A stretch of DNA of 64,000 nt from the NCBI GenBank assembly GCA_027924645.1, contig BSBN01001687.1:248001-312000 (forward strand). The letters are read 5' to 3'. Below the pieces are notes generated by a model that did no database searches, was not told the origin of the DNA, and was given only the letters and a program-made list of their open reading frames with translations. This stretch comes from Cunninghamia lanceolata. Its lineage: Eukaryota > Streptophyta > Pinopsida > Cupressales > Cupressaceae. Below are positions 46,608-58,982 of the stretch, piece after piece. How positions within the stretch are numbered: the stretch's first letter is position 1; every line of letters starts with the position of its first letter. The translations under genes were made by a program, and so were the position numbers.

Positions 46608-48055
46608 TGTTGAAATTAGGGCAGACAACTGAGAGGGGGGGTGAATCAATTGTCACAAAACTTTTATCTTTTACTGCAATTAATCTTCTTTACCACTTAT
46701 TAACAGATTAATGATATAAGCATGAAAGCATGAATCATCAACACATGAGCAGAAACACAATCAGCACACATAACACCAGGATTTTTACGTGGAAACCCGG
46801 TTAAGGGAAAAACCATGGTGGGGGTTAACCCACAAGATTTATTCTCTATTAAAAGAATAGAAAAATGGGAAGGCACTTGCCTTCGGGCGCATTGCCCAGA
46901 GCTCACTGCTCAAAGGAGCCTCACTACCTACAAGAACATTCATAATGTTAACACTAAAAGATTGAACTGAAAAACATCTTCTTCATGCAAGGTTCAATTC
47001 CATTGAAGCACACAACACCTCTACTCTGCCCCTACTCACTTCCTCGCTATATCCACATCTTTCCTCACACCACACATTTCCACGACTTCACAACACTTAT
47101 TTATACATGACATTGACTTTGGAATGAACATCAAAGTCGACCTTGCAATCATCTATCTGGAACATTCTCCAAGATAGGCATTACAAGTAGTTACAATCAC
47201 AAGACTTAAAATGCTACATGCGAATCTTTACATTGTTGGCCAAACATAGCTGGGACTCAAATCTTCCTCGATCAACATGCCACGCTCCATAAAACTCTTC
47301 TTAGATCATCTGCAACACGCACCAAGCATCCGATCGGCCAAGACTAGAAAGAACAACAACACTCAAGGAGAAATCTTCAACCATGAGCTTAATTCTCAAT
47401 GCGGACCACCAACACAGTAGGAACACAATCCAATGACCACCACAAGAACAATGATATCAATAAGAACAACTGTATCACCTCAAATCACCAAAAACACTTG
47501 CATCTTCATATGGGAACTTAAGAACACCAACTGTCATGACTGTCACACTAGAAAGATTGCTTGCGGACCTCCAAACCATGAACCACTTGAGTTGAGGATA
47601 CACACCAACATCCCAAACATACCTCTAGATCCATAGACCATAATATCCCAATGCGGAGCAATTTAAACCGAATTCCTGCCACTATGTCACCTCTGAACAA
47701 CTGCAAAACCCGGTTCTACTCAGATGGCCATAACTTCACAAATAATTCATGCGGACCTATCAAATCTTAACTAGAGTAACTTTAGGCAATCCTCTACAAA
47801 CCCTTTAATCTGCAGACTCTAATCTTCATTTCACTGGGAATGCGGAGCAATCTACTTCACTGAATTACACTGTCTTCACTGTCTCTGACAGAGAGATATG
47901 TAACTCACTTGTTTCTTTTGAAGAGGCTAATTTTCTCAATATCCTCAACATACAAGTCTTCTAAACAAGTGATAGAATAAGATACAGTTGACACTAATGA
48001 CAACAAGGATATGTTGACATCAATGACAACACTGATTAGGCACATATTTGCAACA
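46608..48055 (-). repeat. Copia C 3' LTR
   Basis: 1448 bp. On the minus strand it starts TGTTGCAAATATG at 48055 and ends CTAATTTCAACA at 46608, next to GATCA. Confidence 0.94.
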
Positions 48056-48077
48056 ATCTCCCCCTTTGTCATTGATG
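48018..48077. repeat. 12 bp perfect inverted repeat around Copia C polypurine tract/LTR junction
   Basis: CATCAATGACAA (48018-48029, in the LTR) and TTGTCATTGATG (48066-48077, internal) are exact complements separated by 36 bases. The loop contains the LTR start and most of the polypurine tract. The arm sequence is shared with Copia B. Confidence 0.9.
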
Positions 48078-48409
48078 GCAACATATGATGTGAAAAACTG
48101 ATTCAAACACCAAGACAAGGACTTCTCCCCCTTTCTCTTATCACACTTGCAACAAATTTCTTCACTACTCCCCCTTTCACCAGAAACTACTCACTTCCAT
48201 CCAAGTTTTTCACCTGACTTCTCTCCCCCTTTGACATCAATGGCAAAGGGCACATATTTGCAATCATCTCTCACCCTTTTTGTTTCTTAGACAAGACCAA
48301 ACTGAACTCATAATATATTGACTACTCCCCTTGAGTAGCATCCCCTTAACACCAATCTGGATCACAAGATATAACTGTGTGTTCCATTGGACTGATGCAC
48401 ACTAGTGCA
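48056..48409 (-). other. Copia C 3' untranslated region
   Basis: Minus strand is purine-rich with repeated AAAGGGGGAGA tracts (plus-strand TCTCCCCCTTT and similar near 48056, 48124, 48167 and 48221), as in the 3' UTR of Copia B. No protein is recognisable. Confidence 0.65.
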
Positions 48410-48498
48410 CCTTAGTTTTGAACAGGAAGGGTAATTACCCCTAGCTTCCCTCTGAGCTACTCAAAAGTGTCCTTAGGTAGAGGCTTAGTGAAGATATC
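48410..48498 (-). pseudogene. Copia C RNase H, C-terminal end beyond Copia D
   Basis: Minus strand reads DIFTKPLPKDTFE, a stop, then LRGKLGVITLPVQN. It continues the frame interrupted at 55879, across the ATATC duplication of Copia D. Confidence 0.85.
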
Positions 48499-50648
48499 TG
48501 AAAGGAAGCTAGGTGTATGAAAATTGCTTCCTACACTAATATAATGAGGAGAGGGCTATGCAAATTCAATTTAATACTTACAATTATAGCAACATTAAAC
48601 ATCTAACAGAGATATTGCAGCAATACACATGAACCAGAAAGAAGACAGAAGAAGAGAGACAAAGATATAATGTGGGGAAACCCTTATCAGGTGAAAAACC
48701 CCACACTTAGAAACCTGCACAATGTATAATCAAAACTAAATGTTGTTTACAATACACTTGCAATGCAAGCTTCAATGGTGTTTGACACTCGTATCTGGAG
48801 TCAATCCGGTAGCATAATAGTACCTGTCAATCCTATAATTGATCTCCTCTTCCAAGCACCTGTTTATATAGAATATACAAGGCAATATTGGTCCTATCTT
48901 GGAATGGGCGTCCAACTTGGCCTCATGGCTTGAAACCCATGCCTAAGGACACTTGGTCAACATTGTAGAATGTGTCTGACACTTGTCCATAGCTCCCATC
49001 CCAAAGAAGTCATCTATTTCTAAAATAGGCTATGATAGATGCTCTTACGACTCTTACGACCGTCATAGAATCTGTCATAGCGGTTACAACTTACAGTTGT
49101 AAGAGAATCTGTCATACACAGGCTATAAATAGCATATTCTCTTACAACATGTCATAGTCCACCTTGGGGCACCCAAATATGCCTTTTTCAAAGATGCTTC
49201 TGTTGATAACTGAGAGGGGGGGGTGAATCAGTTATCCTAATTATTTCCCTTATTGAACTTTCTTATTAATTGATGCAGCATTGAATCAAATACAAAAACA
49301 TTACCATGAAATAAGAAACACATAACACAGTATTTTTGACGTGGAAACCCTGTTAAGGGAGAAAACCACGGGGTGATTAACCCAAAATTATTCTCTGTTA
49401 GAAGAATAGGAGATTCCAAAAAATGGCACTTGCCAATTAGGGCTCACTGCCCGAGCACACTGCTCACAAGAGGCCCACTGCCTACAAGAAGACACACTGT
49501 CTACAAAGTGATAAGAATCACAGTCTTGAACTGATTGGAAGCATCTGCATATGCTGGAGTTCAGTTCCGGTTAGGCTCAGTACACTGATCTGCTGCACTT
49601 CATCTTTCCTCTGTTCTTTATTCTGCTATCTTTCACATACCGGATCCTTTTTTGCTACTTCTGCTCTGTTCTGGACTTATTCGCATATATCTTCACACCA
49701 TCACATCCTTCACAACTAAATCCATCCTCTATATATATCCGCACAAGTAATTTCATCACCCTTTTAGTCGGCATCCGGAACAGTCTAGTTTCTTACAAAC
49801 TCTTGTTCTGTCGGCTGAATCCTTCCTCACCAAGCAATGCGGATCAAGCATATACTTGTAGATATCATTAATCATGTCGGCCAAACATGATTCATGCCTT
49901 CACAACCTCTATCATCAATAGTAACACATCCGGAAAGTAGTCTGATACTCTGTCAGTCAGTTCTTCCTCTGTTTTCACTGTCTCTCAGGAATCCGGTACT
50001 CAACTGTTCATATCTTTTTCCTTGTCCATCACCGGAGGCTAAATCCTTGGAATATACCACTCAAGGTAGTCCTCTTGACTTCCCCAAATCCGCACTGCAC
50101 CAAGACACTTCCTCTGAGAGATCCGGATCAATCTGTCGGACCTTGCCACATGCTCTGTTCTTGTTCACCGGACCACAACATTCTTTATTCTGACTTCCGG
50201 TAGAGACACATCATGACTTGCGGATATGTGGGATGACCTTTGTTGCCATCAATGACAACAACCATGAATCCATATAGTGTCTCTTGCCAACAGCTTCATG
50301 ACACATGTCTTCACCTGTCTTACAAGCTTCTATTTTCGACTCTTACATGTCATAACTTCGTCATAGGAATCCGTCATAATCGTTTCGGTCAAACATTCCC
50401 TTACACAACATCCAAGATGCCGACACATGGAAAAATGCTCCTACTACAAAGTGGGATGCCTATCTCCTCATGTGAGGACAAAATTACAAGTTGTCATCTT
50501 CCATGTAGGATGACACATCACTGTGCCACATCCCACAAAATCACAATATAGAATTTACAATTAATTTACAACATAGGCAATGAATTAATAAATATAATCA
50601 TAAATAATGCAAGGAATTACCAAGGCTGAGACACCTTAATTTCCAACA
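48499..50648 (-). repeat. Copia D 3' LTR, split by solo LTR E
   Basis: Parts 48499-49200 and 50298-50648 align with the 5' LTR. Between them sits a 1092 bp solo LTR plus its duplicated GCTTC. Confidence 0.93.
49201..50292 (-). mobile_element. Solo LTR E inside the Copia D 3' LTR
   Basis: 1092 bp with TG (49201) and CA (50292) ends, flanked by GCTTC at 49196-49200 and 50293-50297; the 5' LTR of Copia D has the empty site. It carries no internal sequence, so it is the product of LTR-LTR recombination. Its plus-strand left edge (TGTTGATAACTGAGAGGGGG, then GTGAATCAG) resembles the corresponding edge of Copia C LTRs, so a related minus-strand family. Confidence 0.93.
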
Positions 50649-52260
50649 TTCTCCCACTTGTCGAACACCTTGTAAGAGCCAATAGAATAACAAGATTTAA
50701 CTGCTATAGGCTGAGAGACCATAGACTCTGAACACCATCTGAACTTCTCTGTGCTAACTGGTTTTGTCAATGCATCTGCAACATTCTTCAAAGTATCTAC
50801 CTTCTCCAAATTTACCTTCCCATCCTCTAGCATGTCTCACACGAAGTGAAACTGAACATCAATATGCTTTGTTCTGGCATGGAAAATTAGATTCTTCGCA
50901 AGGCAAATTGTACTCTGACTGTCACAATTGATCGTAATCTGACCTGCATCAACACCAATATCTAAACACAATCTCTTAAGCCAAATGGATTCCTTACAAG
51001 CATGAGTTGCTGCCATATACTCAACTTTTGTCATGGACAAGGCAACCACAGGTTGTCGCTTACTCATCCAACTAATAGCACCACCAAACAGTGTAAACAC
51101 ATAAGCACTGGTGGATCTCCTGCTATCAATGTCACCTACCTAATCTGAATCCACAAATCCACGAATATCAATAGAATGCGAAGGTCCTGTAACATTACCA
51201 TGATAGCATATGGAATACTCAGAAGTACCCCTCAAATATTTGAACACTCTCTTAACTGCATCCCAATGAACCCATCTAGGATTAGCCATAAATCAACTAA
51301 GGACTCCCACTACTTGGGCAATGTCTGGTCTTGTGCAGACCATAGCATACGTCAAACTACCAACAACGCTAGCATAAGGTACTTTGCTCATGTCCTCCAC
51401 CTCACTAGGAGATTTTGGACAATCCTCAACAAACAACTTTGTCCCCAAAGAAACAGGAACACACAATGGTCTACAATCTACCATGCTGAACCTATCCAAC
51501 ATGGTCTTCACATACTTACTCTGGCTTAACCAAAGTTTTCTGTTGGTTCTGTCTCTTTTGATTTCCATTCCTAGAATGTTCCTGGTTGCCCCTAAATCTT
51601 TCATTTCAAACTGTGCTGACAACTAAGATTTGAAATTAGAAATCATATTCTTACCCTTCCTAATGAGCAACATATCATCAACATACAGTGCAACAATGAG
51701 AATACGGTCACCATCAACTTATAATACATATAGTGATCTGATTTTGATCTCACAAATCTAATAGAAAATACAAAGGCATAAAACTTCAAGTACCATCTCC
51801 TAGGGGACTGCTTCAAACCACACAAAGACTTCTTAAGCTTGCAAACCAAATTTTCTTTACCTTTCACCATGTAATGCTCTAGCTGTGACATGTAGATTTC
51901 TTCCTCCAAGTCACCATGAAGGAAAGTTGTCTTCACATCCATCTGTTCTACCTCTAAGTCATAAGTTGTTGCAAGAGACAACAAGAATCGAATGGATGTC
52001 AGCTTTGCAACGGGAGAGAAGATCTCACCATAATCTATACCCTCCACTTGTGAATACCCCTTTGCAACCAATCTGGCTTTATATTTCTCAACACTACCAT
52101 CTACACCAAATTTCTTCTTGAACACCCATTTGCATCCAACGGGTTTCCATCCAGGAGGCAAAGGCACCAAGTCCCAAGTTTGATTCTTTTCCAAAGAAGC
52201 CATTTCATCCTCCATGGCCTCCTTCTAGGAACCTGCATCTTTCATGTCCATAGCCTTTGA
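50649..52260 (-). pseudogene. Copia D reverse transcriptase and RNase H
   Basis: Open from 52215: [60 protein letters not shown] and KKSLCGLKQSPRRWY. The frame then shifts before the active site, which survives in another frame as YVDD (51685-51674). FEMKDLGATRNILGMEIKRD and VVGSLTYAMVCTRPDIAQ follow (51622-51293). RNase [33 protein letters not shown] and VADALTKPV, ending near 50650. Confidence 0.9.
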
Positions 52261-52399
52261 TACAGTTCTAGGTTCATCACTGTTAGTAAGCAAAGCAAAA
52301 GCACAAATAAAATCAAGCAATGTAAAATCAAACCTCTTAGGTTGCTTTTTGATTCATGTGGACCTCCTCAAGGGCTGAGGTTGAGGTTTAACCTCTTCA

Positions 52400-53935
52400 T
52401 CTTAGCTTTCAGAGCTGCAAGAGCTCTCCTCATCATCAGGTCCAACATTGTCTTTTTGTTCAGTCTTCTCAGGGGTAGCAGGAAACTGAACAACATCCTC
52501 TTGCTTTTCTTTTTCTTCTGGCTGTAAAACAATGAAAGAAGGTGTAATCTCTCTGAAGATGACACTTCTACTATACAACACTTTTTTAGCCACAGGGTCC
52601 CAAAGCTTGTATCCTTTCACACCGACACCATAGCCAATGAAGATACACTTAACAGCCTTGTTCTCCAATTTTGACCACTTCTCCCTAGGCACATGTGCAT
52701 ATGCCTCACAACCAAAAACACAAAGATGCCTTATTGAAGGATTTCTACTAGACCACACCTCCATGGGTGTCTTTCCAACAAGAGCTGATGTAGGAGATCT
52801 ATTTACAAGATAGCAAGCAGTGGCAATAACTTTAGCCCAAAACTTTTGTTCTAGGCCAGCTCCACTAAGCATACTCCTAGCCTTCTCCATCAGTGTCCTG
52901 TTCATCCTCTCTGCAACTCCATTTTGCTGCGGGGTGTATGGAGTTGTCTTATATCTTTCAATCCCAAGTTCCTTGCAATATTTATTGAATTCTGTAGAAC
53001 ATAACTCACCACCATTGTCAGTTCTCAAACACTTAATCTTTTTACCAGTCTAATTTTTTAGTAAAGGCCTTAAACTCCTTAAACTTACTATATACTTCAA
53101 ATTTGCTTCTGAGAAATAAATCCATGTCCTTCTATTGTAGTCATCTATGAAAGACACAAAATATACAGATTTTGATAATGAAGGAACATTAACAGGACCA
53201 AATACATTAGAATGAACAAGGTCCAATACACTAGAAGACTTATGAGAACTTGAATAAAACTAAACACGGTTTTGTTTCCCATATATGTAATGTTCGCAAA
53301 AGTTGAACTCAAGATTACAATCATCTAACCCTCAACAAGGTTTTTATTTTTCAGGGTACGCAAACCCTTCTCACCAATGTGGCCAAATCTCTTATGCCAT
53401 AACATTGTCTTTTCAGCAGGAAGCTTAACTTCCAAGGCATGATTACAACCATCAGAACTAGATACAACAGATTTCTTCACTGCTTGTTTAGATGATGGGG
53501 ATGAAGTGACTGCTGCCCTCTTCCTTGAGTCAGAAGAACTATTGCATTGTGAAATGCATGCCTCCAACTGAAACATAGTACCTCTTCTAGTACCCTTAGC
53601 AAGCACCATAGCTCCTCTAGTCATCTTGCATCCTTCTTTCGAAAAGACAACCTACACACCTACATCATTCAACATACTTACAAAAAGTAGTTTCTGTGCT
53701 AATCCTGGGATATGCATAACCCCAGAGATTCCCTTCACTCGTCCATCAGGGAATTGGATAGAGACTCTTCCATGACCAACAATCTTTAGATGAGAGTCAT
53801 CACCCAGGTACACCTTTCCACCATTGAACTCCTCATACTTAGTGAACCAGTCTCGATGTGAGGTCATGTGAAATGATACACCAGAATCAATCAGCCACAC
53901 ATCATCAGATGCATGGGTTGCCAGGGCTACGATGA
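52400..53935 (-). pseudogene. Copia D protease and integrase
   Basis: Protease: VWLIDSGVSFHMTSHRDWF (catalytic DSG, ~53900) and IPGLAQKLLFVSML. Integrase: LWHKRFGHIGEKGLRTL, then a damaged stretch (53325-53040) in which the CxxC zinc pair is not clear and stops occur. CLRTDNGGELCSTEFN and YTPQQNGVAERMNRTLMEKA are intact in a 208-codon open frame (53028-52402), followed by VFGCEAYAHVPREKWSKL and an acidic linker ending SSCSSES. Confidence 0.9.
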
Positions 53936-54743
53936 AGGCATCACCATCATCTTGTGACTTGTTAGAATCTGAGTCTGGGTTCTTCTTCTTTTTCTTTTCC
54001 TCTTTGCATTCCTTTCAGAAATGCCCAGATTTACCACAGTTCCAACAGAGAGCCTTGGAATTTCTAGGAGATTTGGATCTCCCACAGGATTTGGATCTAC
54101 CCTTCTTAGATTTCTTGTCCTTCTTTTTCCCTTTCTCCTTGGCTCTTCCACAGACTGCAAGAGCCTTTTTGGCTGCCTCAGAAGACTTTCTCTGCATCTC
54201 TTCAGACAACAATGAAGAAACCACTTCATCCATTTTGAATGTGGATGTGGTGCTTCCAATAGCCATGATAAGGTGATTCCACGAGTTTGGAAAAGAACAA
54301 AGCAAGGTCATACACCGATCCTCCTCCTCCATTTTCACACCAATGGATGTTAATTTTGCAACCAACATGTTGAAAGCATTCATATGTTCTGCAACAGATC
54401 CTCCGTCCTCCATTCGAAGGGAATACAACTTCTTTCTCAGAAAAAGTTTGTTAACCAGGGATTTGGCTTGATACACATCTCCCAACTTCTTCCAAAGCAA
54501 GTTTACAGTAGTCTCCTCATAGACATTTAACATGACAAAATCAGCAAGACTAAGTCTTATGAGACCCTTAGCCTTCTGATCCTTGAGATCCCAATCAGCC
54601 TGTGACATTGCAGCTAGTTTAGTTCCACTGATAGTTTCCCAGAGGTCTTGATCAACAAGCATGTCTTCCATCTTGAGCTTCCACAGCTCAAAATTTGTGC
54701 CATTGAATTTCTCCACCTCTATCCTTCCAGATGTACTTGCCAT
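53936..54743 (-). pseudogene. Copia D gag
   Basis: Nearly intact. MASTSGRIEVEKFNGTNFEL at 54743 is the likely start; an upstream in-frame ATG at 54788 adds 15 residues. It has LWKLKMEDMLVDQDLWETI, VYQAKSLVNKLFLRKKLYSL and VAEHMNAFNMLVAKL, then a Lys/Ser-rich basic linker. The zinc knuckle is CWNCGKSGHF*KEC, with a TGA between the His and the last Cys (~54015). The frame then runs on into the protease linker. Confidence 0.92.
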
Positions 54744-54842
54744 CTCCTTTCTACAATAAGATTCAAAATAGTCTACACAGACTCCCACTCAACTTAAGAT
54801 CAGCTCAAAAAACCCCTACCCAACAGCTAAGACCAAAACTAG

Positions 54843-54858
54843 CCAGGCTCTGATACCA
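54843..54858 (-). promoter_or_regulatory. Copia D primer-binding site
   Basis: Minus-strand TGGTATCAGAGCCTGG, complementary to the 3' end of plant initiator Met-tRNA over at least its first 13 bases. Confidence 0.9.
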
Positions 54859-54860
54859 AC

Positions 54861-55873
54861 TGAAAGGAAGCTAGGTGTGTGGAAATCACTTCCTACACTA
54901 ATCTAATGAGGAGAGGGCTATGCAAATTCAATTTAATCTTTACAATTATAGCAACATTAAACATCTAATAGAGATATTGCAGCAATACACATGAACCAGA
55001 AAGAAGACAAAAAAAGAGAGACAAAGATATAATGTGGGGAAAACCCTTATCAGGTGAAAAACCCCACACTTAGAAACCTGCACAATGTATTATCAAAACT
55101 GAATGTTGTTTACAATACACTTGCAATGTAAGCTTCAATGGTCTTTGACACTCATATCTGGAGTCAATCTGGCAGCATAACAGTACTTGTCAATCCTATA
55201 ATTTATCTCCTCCTCCAAGCACCTGTTTATATAGAATATACAAGGCAATATTGGTCCTATCTTGGAATGGGTGTCCAACTTGGCCTCATGGCCCAAAACC
55301 CACACCTAAGGACACTTGGTCAACATTGTAGAATGTGTCTGACACTTGTCTACAACTCCCATCTCAAAGAGGTCGCCTATTTCCAAAATGGGCTATGACA
55401 AATGTTCTTATGACTGTCATAGATTCTATCATAGTGGTTACAACTTACAGCTGTAAGAGAATTTGTCATACACAAGCTAAAAATAGCATATTCTGTTACA
55501 ACATGTCATAGTCCACCTTGGGGCACCCAAATATGCCTTTTTCAAAGATGTTTCATGACACATGTCTTCACCTATCTTACAATCTTCTATTTTTGACTCT
55601 TACATGTCATAACTTCGTCATAGGAATCCGTCATAACTGTTTTGGTCAAACATTCCCTTACACAACATCCAAGATGCCGACACATGGCAAAATGCTCCTA
55701 CCACAAAGTGGGACACCTATCTCCTCATGTGAGGACAAAATTACAATATGTCATCTTCCATGTAGGATGACACATCACTGTGCCCCATCCCACAAAATGA
55801 CAATATGGAATCTAAAATTAATTTACAACATAGGCAAGGAATTACCAAGGTTGAGACACCTTAATTCTCAACA
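54861..55873 (-). repeat. Copia D 5' LTR
   Basis: 1013 bp; plus-strand left edge TGAAAGGAAGCTAGG, right edge TTCTCAACA. It is colinear with the 3' LTR apart from solo LTR E. Confidence 0.94.
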
Positions 55874-55878
55874 ATATC

Positions 55879-57560
55879 CACAATATGATCCTTTGAAGGA
55901 ACAAACTCCAATCTAACTTCATTCTCATTTACCCTCTCTCTGAAAAAGTGAAACTTGATGGATATGTGCTTTGTCTTTGAATGCACACCAGATTCTTTGA
56001 GATGTTTATTGCACTTGAATTATCACAGAAGATTGTAACAGGCTCTTCAAACACAATTCTGATATCCTTCAACATTTGCTTCATCCACAAAGTTTGAGTA
56101 CAATTACTTGTTGCTACTATATACTCTGCCTCTGCAGTAGACAGAGATATTGCCTCCTACTTTTTGCTCAACCAAGAAACTAATCTCTTTCCCAAGAAAA
56201 ATGCACCACCACTAGTACTTTTCATGTCATCCACATCTCCTGCCCAATCAACATCTGTATATGCATGAAGAGTGAAATCATCATCCTTAGGATACCATAA
56301 GCCATAATCAGATGTTCCCTTTAGATATCTAAAAATTATTTTGACTGCTACAACATGAGATTCTCTAGGATCAGCTTGGAATCTAGAAACAAGGCCAATT
56401 GCATTCATAATATCAGGTCTGCTATGAGTTAGATAAAGTGGTCCTCCAATCATTGATCTATACCTTTTCTAATATGTCTTAGGGGAATCATCATCTTTAC
56501 TCAACTTGCATCTGGTTATCATACGAGTGCTTACTGGTTTTGATTCCTCCATTCCAAACTTTTTCAACAACTCTTTTACATACTTGGACTGAGATACGAA
56601 GATGCCCTTATCTGACTGAATGATTTGCAGACCCAAGAAGAAATTCATTTCACCAAGCATGGACATCTCAAATTCACTTTGCATCTGATCAACAAATTTA
56701 ATACACATGCTCTCATTTCCACCAAAGATGACATCATCAACAAATACCTCAACAATCAAGATGTGTTCATGATTAATCTTGAAATAAAGATTACTATTAG
56801 TTGTGCCTTTGCTAAAACCTAATTTTAGTAGATACTTATCTAATCTTGCATACCAGGCTCTTGGGGCTTGTTTAAGTCCATACAATGCTTTCCTCAACCT
56901 GCATATCATATCTCCTTAATCAGATAACTGGAATCCTTCCGGTTGCTCAATGTAGACTTCTTCTTCCAAATCTCCATTTAGGAATGCTGACTTGACATCC
57001 ATCTGGTAAACTTTGAAATCTTTGTAAGTAGTAAAGGCAAGAAATAATCTGATTGCTTCAATTCTTTCCACCGGAGAAAAAATTTTCTCAAAATCAATTC
57101 CCTCTACCTGAGAATATCCTTTGCACACCAATCTTGCTTTGTTTCTCACAACTTCACCATTTTCATTCAATTTATTCCGGAAGACCCATTTAGTTCCAAT
57201 TACATTTTTGTTTTTAGGTTTAGGAACAAGATCCCAAGTATGATTCTTTTCAATTTGCATTAATTCTTTGTCCATTGCTTTTACCCAACTTTCATCATTA
57301 CAAGATTCATTCACTGATTTTGGTTCAATCTTTGAAATCAAACAATACTCCTCTTGTTCTTCAGCAATTTTTCTTCTAGTTTGAACACCTTTATTTTTAT
57401 CTCCTATGATCTGATCTTCATAATGATTCAACCTTACATACTTGGGAGTTTTAAGATTTTCTTGAACTTGTTCCTCAACATTTGTACTAGTTTCCCAAGT
57501 CACTGGATTCTTTGGAGCAATCTAAATCTAAGTTTGAGGACTTTCATTTTGATCATCTGA
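55879..57560 (-). pseudogene. Copia C reverse transcriptase and RNase H (main part)
   Basis: Long open pieces: 57503-56916 ([60 protein letters not shown]), 56909-56469 and 56453-56157. The active-site tetrad is FVDD (VEVFVDDVIFGGN, 56743-56732) instead of YVDD. RNase H: HAYTDVDWAGDVDDMKSTSG, then a stop, STAEAEYIVATSNC and FCDNSSAINISKN. It is cut by Copia D at 55874; the remaining ~90 bases lie at 48410-48498. Confidence 0.9.
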
Positions 57561-57569
57561 TTCATATCC

Positions 57570-58980
57570 TCAAAACTTGGAAGGTCTCTCCTTACTTTCA
57601 TCAACCTTGACATTAGCACTTTCAACAATATTTTTCAATCTCTTGTTAAAGCATCGGTATGCCTTGCTTTGGTTAGAATAACCCAGAAATATTCCCTCAT
57701 CACACCTTGCATCAAACTTGCCTAGATCTTCATCTCTTTTGATATAGCATTTACTACCAAAAACTCTGAAGTATTTCACAGTAGGAGCATTACCAAACTA
57801 TAGTTCATAAGGAGTTTTACCAGTATTATCTTTGATTTGCACCTGGTTAAGAGTGTATACAACAGTACTCACAACCTCTCTCCAATAGACATGTGGAACA
57901 TTTTCTTCCATCATTATGGTTCTAGCGGCCTCTTCAATAGTCTGGTTCTTCCTTTCCACAACTCCATTCTGCTGAGGAGTCCTAGGAGCAAATAATTGTC
58001 TTCTTATTCCATGCTTTTCAAAAAATGCATTAAATTCACCGAAGGTAAACTCTCCACCTCTGTCAGATCTTAGACACTTTATCTTCACACCAATCTCATT
58101 CTCCACCCTAGCCTTGAACACTTTGAATCTGTTAAGAGCCTCTGATTTTTGTCTCAAGAAAGTGACCCACGTCAGCCGGGAGTAATCATCAATCAACAAC
58201 ATAAAGTATCTGTCTCCTTGCAAACTCCTAACTCTGGCAGGACCACACAAATTAGTGTGCACAAGTTCCAAGAATCCACTTGAAAATTATTCTTTACTTT
58301 TGAACGTAGTTCTACTCTATATGCCCAACTGACATTCCTTACACATGCTATTAGTAGGTTTTACAAGCTTTGGAAGATCTCTCACAGCCTGAGTAGTACT
58401 ATCAAAGTTTACATGACACATTCTCCTATGCCATAACCAACTCTGATCAATCTGAGCAATCAAACAACTTTTACCAGTACCATTACCTCTAGTCTATGTA
58501 CTAGATGCAATCTCAGTTTCAGAGCTTTCCAAAATTATGCATTTTCCATCCTTGAATCAGAGATCATACCCTTTGTCAACCAACTGTCCAACACTGAGAA
58601 GATTATGCTTCAAACCTTCTACATACAAAACATTATTAGTGTTATTCTTACCATCAAGAGAGATGGATCCTTTGACACGGATTCTACTAGCTGAATTGTC
58701 CCCAAACTTCACAATTCTACCTTCATATCTTTCCATACTTACAAACTTACTCTTATCACCTATCATATGATGAGAACATCCAGTGTCAATCACCCATTCA
58801 TCTTTTTCTTCAACCTAAGTGGCCAAGGCACTTTCCACATTCACACAGCTAGTAGATTTAGTAGGCACTGAATTTTCTTCTTTGATAGCAATGAACACCC
58901 ATTCATTTCCAGATGTACTTCCTTTATCAGATTCATCATCTGTAACTTCTTCATTAGCAACTTCTTGGACATAGTAGCAT
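57570..58980 (-). pseudogene. Copia C protease and integrase
   Basis: Protease: EWVIDTGCSHHMIGDKSKF with catalytic DTG (~58793), LYVEGLKHNLLSVGQL. Integrase: WLWHRRMCHVNFDS and CKECQLG (zinc-binding), VHTNLCGP (Asn for the catalytic Asp of the usual HTDL), LIDDYSRLTWVTF, CLRSDRGGEF, then TPQQNGVVERKNQTIEEAAR with the catalytic Glu. Frame 58271-57798 is open for 157 codons. The C-terminal part (57779-57570) reads VFGSKCYIKRDEDLGKFD. Stops lie at ~58818, ~58556, ~58495, ~58318, ~58288 and ~57799. Confidence 0.9.
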
Positions 58981-58982
58981 TT

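Larger units (their letters stand above)
48499..55873 (-). mobile_element. Copia D: Ty1/copia retrotransposon nested in Copia C
   Basis: Minus-strand element flanked by ATATC at 48494-48498 and 55874-55878. The 5' LTR is 54861-55873 (1013 bp). The 3' LTR is 48499-50648, 2150 bp because it contains solo LTR E; about 1053 bp without it. The primer site TGGTATCAGAGCCTGG (54858-54843) matches the initiator Met-tRNA complement well, with a two-base spacer. The polypurine tract AGTGGGAGAA abuts the 3' LTR. The full copia gene order is present but broken. Confidence 0.95.

Noticed and set aside
51176..51529. 117-codon plus-strand frame
   Set aside because: Antisense of the Copia D reverse transcriptase thumb region.
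53932..54276. 114-codon plus-strand Phe/Leu/Ser-rich frame resembling a membrane protein
   Set aside because: Reverse shadow of the Lys/Ser-rich basic linker of Copia D gag.
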